Shown in pieces: positions 44,285 through 53,446 of a DNA stretch of 64,000 nt (position 1 is the stretch's first letter; each line of letters begins with the position of its first letter). The position numbers were made by a program, and so were the translations under genes. The notes below the pieces were generated by a model that did not search any database, was not told the DNA's origin, and saw only the letters and a program-made list of their open reading frames with translations. Origin of the DNA: Bradyrhizobium betae (GTDB taxonomy: Bacteria > Pseudomonadota > Alphaproteobacteria > Rhizobiales > Xanthobacteraceae); NCBI RefSeq assembly GCF_008932115.1, contig NZ_CP044543.1:1736001-1800000 (forward strand). The letters run 5' to 3'.

Positions 44285-45054
44285 CAGTGCGCTTCCTCGC
44301 CGAGATAGGCTTCCTTGACCTTCGGATCGCGCCGGATCTCTTCCGGCGTGCCCGAGGCGATGATGTGGCCATAGACCAGCACCGAGATGCGATCAGCGAG
44401 GCCGAACACGACGCTCATGTCGTGTTCGACGATCACGAGGGTCTTGCCCTCCGTCAGCCGGCGGATCAGCGCCACGGCGCGCTCGGTCTCCGCATTGCTC
44501 ATGCCGGCGGTCGGCTCGTCCAGCATGACGACGGTGGCGCCGCTGGCGATGGTGATGCCGATCTCGAGTTCGCGCTGCTCGGCATAGGTCAAGAGACCGG
44601 CCGGCACATCGCGCCGGTGCGTCAGATGGATGTCGTCAAGGATCTGCGCGGTGCGCTCGCGCACCTCGGGCAGACTGTCGACGTTCTTCCAGAAGGCATA
44701 GCGATGCCCGGTGGCCCACAGCACGGCGCAGCGCACGTTCTCCCACACCGACATGCGGGCAAACACGTTGGTGACCTGGAACGAGCGCGACAGGCCACGC
44801 CGGTTGATCTCGAACGGCTGCAGGCCGGAGATCACCTCGCCGTTGAGCTTCACTTCGCCCGAGGTCGGCTTGATATGGCCGCTGATCAGATTGAACGTCG
44901 TGGATTTTCCCGCGCCGTTCGGACCGATGATGGCGTGCCGCTCGCCTTGCGCGACGCTGAGATTGAGGTCGCGGATGATGCTGACATTGCCGAAACGCTT
45001 TTCGACGGCGCGGACCTCGATGGCTGCGCTCTTTTCAGATGCCGCTCCGCTCAT
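44284..45054 (-). CDS. livG: Branched-chain-type ABC transporter ATP-binding protein LivG
   Basis: 256 aa. Walker A IIGPNGAGKSTTFNL, signature TYAEQRELEIGI (the degenerate signature usual in LivG), Walker B VVMLDEPTAGMS and IVEHDMSVVFGLADRI. The C-terminal tail EEIRRDPKVKEAYLGEE is the LivG hallmark. The start overlaps the livM stop as ATGA. Pairs with LivF to power uptake through LivH and LivM. Confidence 0.95.
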   Translation of the reverse strand: MSGAASEKSAAIEVRAVEKRFGNVSIIRDLNLSVAQGERHAIIGPNGAGKSTTFNLISGHIKPTSGEVKLNGEVISGLQPFEINRRGLSRSFQVTNVFARMSVWENVRCAVLWATGHRYAFWKNVDSLPEVRERTAQILDDIHLTHRRDVPAGLLTYAEQRELEIGITIASGATVVMLDEPTAGMSNAETERAVALIRRLTEGKTLVIVEHDMSVVFGLADRISVLVYGHIIASGTPEEIRRDPKVKEAYLGEEAH

Positions 45055-46343
45055 GCGAGATACCCCCGGTCGCGAGCAACCGTAGCCGCACGATCCCACG
45101 CGTCCGCGATCCGCTGCCAGCTCAGCCGCGCGACGAACGCGCCGCCGACAACCAGAACCGCAGCACTGCCCCATGTCACCGGCGAGGTCGGCTTGAAGCC
45201 GATGCCGAACAGATTGATGGCTTCCCCGCCGGAATAGCGCGCGACCGTCTCGATGGTGAGAATGACTCCGCAGGCGAGCGCGACCGTCGGCACGATCGCG
45301 ACGAGGTAGGACGGGATCACGGTCCACAGCGTCCCGGCGCGAACCAACGGCCGGTGCATCATCAACAGGCCGGCAATGCCGCCCGGCGCGTACATCACGA
45401 TCCCGATGAAGATGATGCCGAAATAGAGCTGCCAAGCCGTGGTGAGGTTGGTCAGCCCGAGCTGCAGATAAGTGACCAGGATCGCGCCGAGGATCGGACC
45501 GAAGAAATAGGCGGTGCCGCCGATGAAGGTGGAGAACAGCACCAGACCGGACTGGATCGCACCGAGCAGCGCGGAGTTCGCGATCTCGAAATTGATCGCG
45601 GTCAGGCCGCCCGCGACGCCCGCGAAAAACCCGGCGAAGCAATAAGCGAGATAGCGGACGACGTGGGGATCGTAGCCGATGAACTGGACGCGCTCGGGAT
45701 TGTCGCGGACCGCATTGCTAATCCGGCCCAGCGGCGTCCGGGTCAGCGCGTACATCGCAATGGCCGCCAGCACCAGCCAGAACGCGATCAGATAGTACAC
45801 CTGGAGCTGCGGCCCGAACGACCAGCCGAACATTTTTGGCAGCGCGGTGCGGTCCGTGGTGATGCCGGCTTCGCCGCCGAATACCGAGCGCAGGATCAGA
45901 GAGGACGACGCCACCAGCTCGCCGATGCCGAGCGAAATCATCGCGAACACCGTGCCGGCGCGCTTGGTCATGACCCAGCCGATGATGACAGCGAAGATCA
46001 GGCCACCGAGCCCGCCGAACAGCGGAATGAACGGCAGCGGGATCGGCCAGCCGTGCGACACCACCGCATTCATCATGTGGCAGGCCGCGAAGCCGCCGAG
46101 GCCGTAGTGAACGGCGTGGCCGAACGACAGCAGGCCGGTCTGGCCGAGCAGGATGTTGTAGGACAGCGCGAACACGATCGCGATGCCGATCAGGCTGAAG
46201 GACGTCAGCGAACCGCCGGAGGAGAAGATCATCGGCAGGATGATCAGCGCGGCGATACCGATCAGCCAGACGCCGTAGAAACGCAGATTTCCGCCGCCGG
46301 GCTTGGTCGCGACGCTGGAGGTCGATGTCGTTGCAGTCGTCAT
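45051..46343 (-). CDS. livM: Branched-chain-type ABC transporter permease LivM
   Basis: 430 aa inner-membrane permease with about ten helices. YNILLGQTGLLSFGHAVHYGLGGF is the LivM signature, followed by SLGIGELVASSS and GRISNAVRDNPERVQFIGYDP. The C-terminus is longer than in E. coli LivM, with two further hydrophobic segments. The start at 46343 overlaps livH by 4 bp (ATGA). Confidence 0.95.
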   Translation of the reverse strand: MTTATTSTSSVATKPGGGNLRFYGVWLIGIAALIILPMIFSSGGSLTSFSLIGIAIVFALSYNILLGQTGLLSFGHAVHYGLGGFAACHMMNAVVSHGWPIPLPFIPLFGGLGGLIFAVIIGWVMTKRAGTVFAMISLGIGELVASSSLILRSVFGGEAGITTDRTALPKMFGWSFGPQLQVYYLIAFWLVLAAIAMYALTRTPLGRISNAVRDNPERVQFIGYDPHVVRYLAYCFAGFFAGVAGGLTAINFEIANSALLGAIQSGLVLFSTFIGGTAYFFGPILGAILVTYLQLGLTNLTTAWQLYFGIIFIGIVMYAPGGIAGLLMMHRPLVRAGTLWTVIPSYLVAIVPTVALACGVILTIETVARYSGGEAINLFGIGFKPTSPVTWGSAAVLVVGGAFVARLSWQRIADAWDRAATVARDRGYLA

Positions 46344-47287
46344 GACTCGCGCGTCCCCATCAGGCCCAGGGGGCGAACGATCAGAATGAGCACCAGCAGC
46401 ATATAGGGAACGATCGGCGCGACCTGCGCGATGGTGACGTTCCAGATGTCGGTGAGGACGGACGGTCCCGACGACGGATCGAGCGGGCCGAACGCGCTGG
46501 CCAGCGAGCCATCGAGCGCCACAGCGAAGGTCTGCACCAGCCCGATGACGAGCGAGGCGATGAAGGCGCCGGGCAAGGAGCCGAGGCCACCGAACACGAT
46601 GACGACGAACAGAATGGGTCCGAGCGATGCGGCCATGTCGGACTGCGTCACCAGAGCGGGACCGGCAATGACGCCGGCAAGCCCGGCCAGCGCACTGCCG
46701 ACCCCGAACACCGCCATGAAGACGCGCCCGACATTGTGGCCGAGATGCCCGACCATGTGCGGATGCGTCAGCGCGGCCTGCACGATCAGCCCGACGCGGG
46801 TGCGCTTGAGCACGAGCAGCAGCGCCACGAAGATCACGACCGACACGGCCAGCATGAAGATCTTGTAGGCGGGATAGTTGGTCGAGAAGATCGTGAAGGC
46901 CGGGAAGTCGAGCAGCGCCGGCACGCGGTAGTCGACCGGGCTCTTGCCCCAGATCATCGACACGATCTCTTCGATCGCAAAGGCAAGACCAAAAGTCAGC
47001 AGCAACTCCGCGACATGGCCGTGCTTGTGGGTGTTGCGCAAGCCATAGCGCTCCACCGCCATGCCGATGGCGCCCACCAGCAGCGGCGCCAGCACCAGCG
47101 CCGGCCAGAAGCCGATCCACTTGGTGAGCTGGAAGCCGAAGAAGGCGCCGAGCATGTAGAAGCTGGCATGGGCGAAGTTGAGCACGCCCATCATGCTGAA
47201 GATGACGGTGAGCCCGCTCGACAACAGGAAGAGCAGCATGCCGAACAGCACGCCGTTCAGGGTCGAAATGACAATGAGTTCAAGCAC
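46340..47287 (-). CDS. livH: Branched-chain-type ABC transporter permease LivH
   Basis: 315 aa permease with eight or so helices. STLNGVLFGMLLFLLSSGLTVIF, MGVLNFAHASFYMLGAFFG and VIVFGGLGSLPGAFIASLVIG are LivH signatures. First permease gene of the livHMGF unit; the binding protein at 47402 is 114 bp upstream and likely its dedicated partner. Confidence 0.95.
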   Translation of the reverse strand: MLELIVISTLNGVLFGMLLFLLSSGLTVIFSMMGVLNFAHASFYMLGAFFGFQLTKWIGFWPALVLAPLLVGAIGMAVERYGLRNTHKHGHVAELLLTFGLAFAIEEIVSMIWGKSPVDYRVPALLDFPAFTIFSTNYPAYKIFMLAVSVVIFVALLLVLKRTRVGLIVQAALTHPHMVGHLGHNVGRVFMAVFGVGSALAGLAGVIAGPALVTQSDMAASLGPILFVVIVFGGLGSLPGAFIASLVIGLVQTFAVALDGSLASAFGPLDPSSGPSVLTDIWNVTIAQVAPIVPYMLLVLILIVRPLGLMGTRES

Positions 47288-47401
47288 AGCGTACTCGTGT
47301 CTAGCCGGGGCCCGGCGGTCCCGGTGAATCCGATCAAACGTCGTCCGGCCGTCGCCCTCCCGCAGCCCATGACGGCCGCGGGAGCACGACGAGCTCAGCG
47401 A

Positions 47402-48634
47402 TTACGGCCGCGCCATCTTGCAGGTCGTGGAGACCATGGCTTGCGGCGTGTCGACCTTGGAGACCAGATGCCAGCCCCAACCGGTGCTCTCCTCGTCGAA
47501 CGGCTCGTTGGCGGCGAGCTTGCCGAAGGAGGAGATGTAGATCGGCTGGAAGAACTGGTGGTCGTCCTTGCGCATGAAGCCCTGGCCGCCGTCGAGAACC
47601 TCGAACTTCAGGTCTTCGAGCGCAGCTGCGACCTTCAACGGGTCGATCGAGTTGGCCTTCTCGGCCGCCGCCTTGAACATCCGCATCTCGTTGACCGCAC
47701 GCGGATACCACAGCGAGATACCGACCTTGGCGCGGAACGCCTTCTCGAAGTCCATCGCCGCCTGGTTGCCGGAATTGGCAAAACCTTCGGTGATCTGGAA
47801 GACCTGGTGGTCGAGGCCGGTCTGCTTGATCGCGGTCGGACCGCCGGCGCCGCCCGCATAATAGGTGTACCAGTTGACCTTCAACCCCGCATCGGCGGCG
47901 GCCTTGAGCAGCAGCGCGATGTCCTGGCCCCAATTGCCGGTGATGACGCTGTCGGCGCCGGACGCCTTGATCTTGGCGATGTAGGGCGAGAAGTCGGTGA
48001 CCTTGAGCAGCGGATGCAGCTCGTCGCCGACGATCTGGATGTCGGGCCGTTTGGCACCCAGCATCTTGCGCGCGTCTGATCGCACCGACTGGCCGAACGA
48101 ATAGTCCTGGTTGATCAGGTACACCTTTTTGACCGCAGGCGTGTCCTTCACGTAGTTGGTGAGCGCTTCCATCTTGATGTCAGAGCTCGCATCCCAGCGG
48201 AAGTGCCAGTAGCTGCACTTCTCGTTGGTCAGGCTCGGATCGACTGCGGCGTAGTTGAAGTACAGCACTTCCTTGCCGGGATTGCGCGAGTTGTTCTTGG
48301 TGACGAAGTCCGAGAGCGCGGCGCCGACGGACGAACCGTTGCCTTGCGTGATGTAGTGAACCCCGGCGTCGATCGCCTTCTGGGCCTGCACCAGGCTCTC
48401 CTGCGGATTGGTCTTGTTGTCGAGACCGATGATCTCGATCTTCTTACCGAGGATGCCGCCCTTGGCGTTGAGCTCGTCGGCCAGATACTGGAACGTCTTC
48501 AAACCGCCTTCGCCGACGCTGGCGCCGCCGCCCGAGAGCGGATCGATATAGCCGATCTTGATGGTGTCCTCGGCCGACGCGGCATGACCGAGCATCGGGG
48601 CGATCACGGCAATGGCCAAAGTGAGCTTGCGCAT
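47402..48634 (-). CDS. ABC transporter substrate-binding protein, branched-chain amino acid type
   Basis: 410 aa. Signal peptide MRKLTLAIAVIAPMLGHAASA, with GAGGAAAC upstream. Core DTIKIGYIDPLSGGGASVGEGGLKTFQYLADELNAKGG (broken motif), GLDNKTNPQESLVQAQKAID, YLINQDYSFGQSVRSDA. Directly upstream of livHMGF on the same strand, so it is probably the primary binding protein of that importer. It differs clearly from the 32782/42162 pair, so its ligand may differ. Confidence 0.92.
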   Translation of the reverse strand: MRKLTLAIAVIAPMLGHAASAEDTIKIGYIDPLSGGGASVGEGGLKTFQYLADELNAKGGILGKKIEIIGLDNKTNPQESLVQAQKAIDAGVHYITQGNGSSVGAALSDFVTKNNSRNPGKEVLYFNYAAVDPSLTNEKCSYWHFRWDASSDIKMEALTNYVKDTPAVKKVYLINQDYSFGQSVRSDARKMLGAKRPDIQIVGDELHPLLKVTDFSPYIAKIKASGADSVITGNWGQDIALLLKAAADAGLKVNWYTYYAGGAGGPTAIKQTGLDHQVFQITEGFANSGNQAAMDFEKAFRAKVGISLWYPRAVNEMRMFKAAAEKANSIDPLKVAAALEDLKFEVLDGGQGFMRKDDHQFFQPIYISSFGKLAANEPFDEESTGWGWHLVSKVDTPQAMVSTTCKMARP

Positions 48635-48875
48635 TGTTTTTGTTTCCTCGCTGAGTTTCGACTTTAGTCGATAGTGCATGCGCATATTGCTGCGCAATTT
48701 CAAATCCCTAATGAGCAGAACGGGCTTTGCTTGACAAGCTCAACAGGACATGGCTCCGGCCGCCGCTACGGCAAAATGTAAAGGCCGGCTGCCTATCTCT
48801 TTTGCAAGAATTTCCGCATTGAGAAATAGATCGGAGGCCGGATCGCACGGGCCTCTTACCATGATACGGGCTGCG

Positions 48876-49904
48876 TCAGTTCCCGACAGATCGGGCGTGG
48901 ACCCGAGCGCGTGCTTCGGCAAAGGAGACGAGTTGCAGCCGCTCCTCATCCCACAAAACCAGCGGCACGGACTTCAAACTCTGCAGCATCGTCATTCGTC
49001 CGACGTTCGCTAGCTGCGGATGGTCACGCAACACATCCGGCAATCGATAGCAGGGAATTCGGCTGGATAGATGATGGATGTGGTGGATGCCGATATTCGC
49101 CGTGAACCATCGCAACACGCCCGGCAAATGGTAATGGGAACTACCATGCAGCGCCGCTTCGTGGAAGCTCCAGTCTTCGCCGTGGGACCAGTACGTGTCC
49201 TCGAACTGATGCTGGACGTAGAACAGCCAGACACCGATCGACGCGGCCAGAACCACGATCGGCAGATGCACCAGCAGGAACGGACCGTATCCGACCAGCC
49301 ATATCACCGCGACGACGAAAACCGCGATCGCGGCATTGGTGCCCATCGTGCTCAGCCAGGGCTTCCAGCCGCCACGCATCATCCCTACCGGCAATCGATG
49401 CTTCAAGATGAACAGGTAGGTGGGACCGACGCCAAACATGACCAGGGGATGCCGATAGAGACGATAGAGCATCCGGCGCCATCGCGACTGTGCGTGAAAC
49501 TCGCGCAGCGTCAATGTATCGATGTCGCCAAGGCCTCTGTGATCGAGATTGCCGGAGCCCGCATGATGGTGTGCATGGTTGTGCCGCCAGTAATCATAGG
49601 GCGTCAGCGTCACGACGCCAATGGCGCGTCCGACCCAGTCGTTCACGAACCGGCTGCGGAAGAACGAGCCGTGTCCGCAATCGTGCTGGATCATGAAGAG
49701 GCGGACGAGCAATCCGGCTGCCGGGACCTCGAGCAGCAGGCCAAACCAATAGCCGTTGTCAAAAGCATGCCAGGCCAGAAGCCAGATGACCAGGAACGGC
49801 ACTGCCGTGATCGTCAATTCGAGGACGCCGCGAGCGCTATCGGGCTCGCGATAGCGGGCGAGCAGCTGCGCCAACGCGCGGATGTCCGGCATACTTTGAG
49901 GCAT
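48876..49904 (-). CDS. Membrane fatty acid desaturase
   Basis: About 342 aa. Three His boxes: HDCGHGS, HNHAHHH and HHIHHLS, which bind the di-iron centre. Four or more membrane helices, for example FLVIWLLAWHAFDNGYWFGLLLEV. It introduces a double bond into an acyl chain, or oxidises a related lipid, at the cytoplasmic face of the inner membrane. Start taken at MPQSMPDIRA; 49925 is an alternative. It stands alone. Confidence 0.88.
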   Translation of the reverse strand: MPQSMPDIRALAQLLARYREPDSARGVLELTITAVPFLVIWLLAWHAFDNGYWFGLLLEVPAAGLLVRLFMIQHDCGHGSFFRSRFVNDWVGRAIGVVTLTPYDYWRHNHAHHHAGSGNLDHRGLGDIDTLTLREFHAQSRWRRMLYRLYRHPLVMFGVGPTYLFILKHRLPVGMMRGGWKPWLSTMGTNAAIAVFVVAVIWLVGYGPFLLVHLPIVVLAASIGVWLFYVQHQFEDTYWSHGEDWSFHEAALHGSSHYHLPGVLRWFTANIGIHHIHHLSSRIPCYRLPDVLRDHPQLANVGRMTMLQSLKSVPLVLWDEERLQLVSFAEARARVHARSVGN

Positions 49905-50304
49905 ATCTGGTCTATTTCCGAACATGCCCGCCCAGGAAGGCACGCTTCTCGCGCACGACTTCGGCAGAGGCTTTAGGGTGGGTGTTCCCCACGCACCCCT
50001 ATAATGGTCCGTGCGTGGATGAATCGCCGGGCCATATTGCACAGTTCGAGGTCCAACAGTACCCCTAAACCGCACGGCACGTCACGAATTCAGGCAGATG
50101 CAGGCCGCCATTAGGTCGCAAGAAGGCAAAAGCGCCAATGGCCGCGGCGTGACAACGCGTCGGAAAGCAAGATTTGCCTAACGCGCCCAGCGCCGGCCCT
50201 GCTAGACTGAGGGGATCCTCGATCAGGCGTGGACCTGCATGACAAGCCCGAGACCGTGAGGGACGACGACTGAGGTATTCGCGCGAGAGGGTCCAGGACA
50301 CACA
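49905..50304. other. Intergenic region, nothing assigned
   Basis: About 400 bases between the divergent desaturase and the small 50305 gene. Contains ggtgggtgttccccacgcaccc (partly palindromic). No supported gene; promoters for both flanking genes are expected here. Confidence 0.35.
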
Positions 50305-50532
50305 ATGAAAAAGCCGATCGTAATTGCTGACGAGATTGAGCCGAGAATCGTCCAAAGAGCCGACATCGCACCGACCGCCGGTTTCTCGCTGGTGGTCGAC
50401 GGTCACTTCAAGACGCATTACGACGACGCAGATGCCGCTCAGAAAGCGGGCGCCGAGCTGTTGGGCAGGTTTCCCATGCTGCAGGTCATGATCTACGATG
50501 CCGCGACCAGGACGAGATCCCCGCTGCAATAG
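50305..50532 (+). CDS. Hypothetical 75-aa protein
   Basis: MKKPIVIADEIEPRIVQRAD, then FSLVVDGHFKTHYDDADAAQKAGAELLGRFPMLQVMIYDA. A compact alpha/beta-looking soluble protein without signal or membrane segment; good coding character and a plausible ATG. The AQKAGAELLGRFP segment suggests a helix like that of small regulatory proteins. No family recognised. It converges on the flippase gene with 16 bp between stops. Confidence 0.6.
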   Translation: MKKPIVIADEIEPRIVQRADIAPTAGFSLVVDGHFKTHYDDADAAQKAGAELLGRFPMLQVMIYDAATRTRSPLQ

Positions 50533-50548
50533 TTCTCGGCCAAATGCT

Positions 50549-51985
50549 CTAGACGCCCAGCGGCTTGCGGTTGAACGTCCGCAGGAAGCGAAGCGAGAGC
50601 GTCCGCACATTCGCGACGTTGAGGAGCCACGCCGCGGCGACATAAGCGAGCCCGCCCGCGAGGCTCACGACGATGAGCGAGACGATGCCGGTGCCGTTGA
50701 CCTGCGATCGCGCAACGACGATGGCGCCTGCCATCGCTGCGGCCGATACCGCGACGCCGGCGAGGCGATTGAAGTCGAACGGCACGGGATGGGCCCGCCT
50801 CATCAGGGCGGCGGCGACGACGAAGCCGATCGCCTCGGTCGCGAGCGTCGCAAGCGCCGCGCCGTAGAGATCGTAGCCGGCGACCAGTGCGAACATCAGG
50901 ACCACACTGACCACCAGCGTGAGGAAGGACTGCGCCGCCAGCATGAAGGGCCGTTCGGCGAGCTGGAAGCTGATCTGCACATAGAATTGATTGGCGATGC
51001 CGAACAGCCGGGCGAGCACCAGGGTCGGCAGCAGCGCCGACACGCCGGCGCGGAAGTCGATACCGACGAGGGTGCCCGCGACCTGATCTGCCGCAAGCGC
51101 GAGCCACACCGCGACCGGCGCAACGACGACGAGCAGAAGCTCGAGGCTTTCAGTCAGCCGCTGCCGCGTCGTCTCGTTGTTCTTCTCCGACAATGACCGG
51201 AATACCAGGGGCACGGTCGCCGCGGCGACGCTGGACGCGATCATGACCATGAACTGGCGCGGCAGATCGGCGGCCACACCAAAGATGCCGGCGGCATCCT
51301 TGCCGAGCAAATAGGCGACGATGAGCCGGTCGAAGGCCGAATAGACCGCAACGGACAATCCGGCCAGCGTCAGCGGCAGGCCGTAGCGCGCCAGCTGCAT
51401 GAACTGGCTGCGCTCGAAACGTGCGATCCTGGTGCGATCGCCGACGAGGTTGAGGATGATGCCGGTGAGCGAACCCAGACCAAACGCAGCGAGCAGCCCC
51501 AATCCACCCCAGCCGAGCCAGATGCCGAGCAGCCCGAAGCCGACGCTCGACACGCTGCGCACGATCGCGATCGCGGCAAACCGGTAAGGCCGCAGCTTGG
51601 CGCGCTCGAACTCCTGGCCGAGATCGACCGCATTGGCCATGATCGCGACGAACATGCTGGCGAGTAGCAGCCCGACGCTGACGTCGCTGCGGAACAAGAA
51701 GACCAGCGGCGTGACGGCGCAGAGGACCGCGACGGTGAGGCCGTAGGCGACCATCGCCGTGCCGCGAAAATCCACCTCCGCCGACATCGCCTGATAGCGC
51801 GCCACCGACAGCTTGATCCAGGCAAAGAAGATCGCGCCCAGAATGCCGGCAAGGCTTACGCCGACGACATAGACGCCGTACTCCGCCGGCGTCAGCAGCC
51901 GCGTGTAGGCGGTGACCGCGAAGAAGCCCACCGCCGCAGGCAGGATGTAGGCGACGAGATAGATCGAGAAATGGCGATTCAGCAT
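50549..51985 (-). CDS. Polysaccharide flippase-type membrane protein (Wzx/MOP superfamily)
   Basis: 478 aa with about 12-14 membrane helices. Starts SIYLVAYILPAAVGFFAVTAYTRLLTPAEYGVYVVGVS, the classic first pair of helices of the polysaccharide-transport (PST) branch of the MOP superfamily. It should flip lipid-linked sugar repeat units across the inner membrane for surface polysaccharide or exopolysaccharide. Divergent from the glycosyltransferase gene at 52257. Confidence 0.88.
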   Translation of the reverse strand: MLNRHFSIYLVAYILPAAVGFFAVTAYTRLLTPAEYGVYVVGVSLAGILGAIFFAWIKLSVARYQAMSAEVDFRGTAMVAYGLTVAVLCAVTPLVFLFRSDVSVGLLLASMFVAIMANAVDLGQEFERAKLRPYRFAAIAIVRSVSSVGFGLLGIWLGWGGLGLLAAFGLGSLTGIILNLVGDRTRIARFERSQFMQLARYGLPLTLAGLSVAVYSAFDRLIVAYLLGKDAAGIFGVAADLPRQFMVMIASSVAAATVPLVFRSLSEKNNETTRQRLTESLELLLVVVAPVAVWLALAADQVAGTLVGIDFRAGVSALLPTLVLARLFGIANQFYVQISFQLAERPFMLAAQSFLTLVVSVVLMFALVAGYDLYGAALATLATEAIGFVVAAALMRRAHPVPFDFNRLAGVAVSAAAMAGAIVVARSQVNGTGIVSLIVVSLAGGLAYVAAAWLLNVANVRTLSLRFLRTFNRKPLGV

Positions 51986-52215
51986 GCGGACACGGGACCG
52001 GGAGCGCGACTGTCGCGGCCGTTCATCAGTTGGACCTTGGCTTGACGATCAGGGGCTTGGCAATCGGATTGCGGCGCAGCATCCCCGAAGAGTGTCACAG
52101 AAGTCTGCAAATCGGGCCGCGAGCGGGACCAGCCGGGGGATTTCGCGCGTTAGCGTTAAATTTGCCCTTTCCTTGCGCGGCAGGGCGCGATCACCGAAAA
52201 GAAACCATGATTTTT

Positions 52216-52233
52216 AAACGTCGTGCGACGTTT
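52216..52233. promoter_or_regulatory. 18-bp palindrome upstream of the glycosyltransferase
   Basis: aaacgtcg-tg-cgacgttt forms an 8-bp perfect stem 23 bp before the start of the glycosyltransferase, in the region shared with the flippase. It could be an operator or a 5'-leader hairpin. Confidence 0.4.
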
Positions 52234-52256
52234 TCCGGTGCCTGGAATTGACTGAC

Positions 52257-53342
52257 ATGGACGTTGCCGAGCGAATTGAGGCAAACTTGGCCTCGCTGCC
52301 GCGCGGCGGCACCGAAGCTCCCCTGGTTCCGGCGGCCCCGGACGGCGGCGAGCGGATGATGCTCAACCTGTTCTTCGAGGAGCGGGACGACCGCTGGTTT
52401 CCGGGCGACCGCTACATCCGGCCGCTGCTGCGACGCGTGCTGCTCGGCAGGTCGTGGATCAGCGGACAGAAGCGCGTGTTCCTCAATCTCTGCGCCGGAC
52501 TCGACAGGATCGGCGTCCGCTACCGGGTCAACGATTACGGCCATATCCGCAAGCATCCAGAGGAACTCGCCTGCATCATCGGGCGCCCCTTCGTGCTCGA
52601 CTGGTTCGCATGGAAGAACCCGCTCCTGCTCGGAGTGGCCATGTACGACCATCCGATCGAGGCACCGGACAGCCTGAAAGATCTGGACGTCAGGTCCATC
52701 CTGGTGCCGTGCGCCTGGTATGCCGACATGTGCCGGCCCTACTGGCCGCATGTCGACGTCTGGCCGGTCGGCATCGAGACCGATCTGTGGCCGCCCGCGC
52801 CTGCCGAACAAAAGAGCGTCGACGTGCTGCTCTACGACAAGGTGCGCTGGGACCAGGCGCGCTACGAGACCGAGCTGATCGAGCCGATCCGCAGACATCT
52901 TGCGGCAAGCGGCCGCACGGTCGAGGTGATCCGCTACGGCCACTATAAGGAAGACGATTACAAGGCGGCGCTGGCGCGCAGCCGCAGCATGATCTTCCTC
53001 TGCGAGCATGAGAGCCAGGGCATCGCCTGCCAGCAGGCATTGTCGAGCGGCGTCCCCGTGTTCGCCTGGGACCGCGGCGGGCCGTGGCAGGACCCGGAGT
53101 ATTTTCCGCACAGGGTCCGGTACGAGGGCGGCGTGTCCTCGGTGCCCTATTTCGACGCTCGTTGCGGCATGACCTTCACCGATGCCGACGGCTTCGCCGC
53201 CGGCTGGGGCGAGTTCTGGTCGCGGGTCGGCGCCGGCGACTTCGCACCTCGCGACTATGTGATGGACAATTTGACGCTCGAAAAGGGCGCACTTCACTAT
53301 TCCGAGATCGCGCAAGCCGTGATGCAGCATCACGCGCGTTGA
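52257..53342 (+). CDS. Glycosyltransferase family 1-like protein
   Basis: 361 aa. No signal peptide. Middle and C-terminal part follow the GT-B pattern: WPVGIETDLWPP, VDVLLYDKVRW, EVIRYGHYKEDDYKAALARSRSMIFLCEHESQGIACQQALSSGVPVFAWDRGG. The E in HESQGIACQQA sits where retaining GT4-type enzymes bind the donor. Start at ATG 52257; an in-frame TTG 9 bp earlier is possible. With the flippase, glycosidase and DUF6492 gene it forms a surface polysaccharide set. Confidence 0.82.
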   Translation: MDVAERIEANLASLPRGGTEAPLVPAAPDGGERMMLNLFFEERDDRWFPGDRYIRPLLRRVLLGRSWISGQKRVFLNLCAGLDRIGVRYRVNDYGHIRKHPEELACIIGRPFVLDWFAWKNPLLLGVAMYDHPIEAPDSLKDLDVRSILVPCAWYADMCRPYWPHVDVWPVGIETDLWPPAPAEQKSVDVLLYDKVRWDQARYETELIEPIRRHLAASGRTVEVIRYGHYKEDDYKAALARSRSMIFLCEHESQGIACQQALSSGVPVFAWDRGGPWQDPEYFPHRVRYEGGVSSVPYFDARCGMTFTDADGFAAGWGEFWSRVGAGDFAPRDYVMDNLTLEKGALHYSEIAQAVMQHHAR

Positions 53343-53446
53343 TGCGCGACGCCCCGGGCAACGGTTAACCCAACAACGGGAAACCCCGGCGTCGCAACGC
53401 CATGCTTGGTACATTGGCGCGTTACCCCCCAAAGGAACGCCGCAAA

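Noticed and set aside
45051..47120. 689-aa extended LivM reading
   Set aside because: The first 259 residues are a shadow of livH in another frame; the real livM starts at 46343 with an ATGA overlap.
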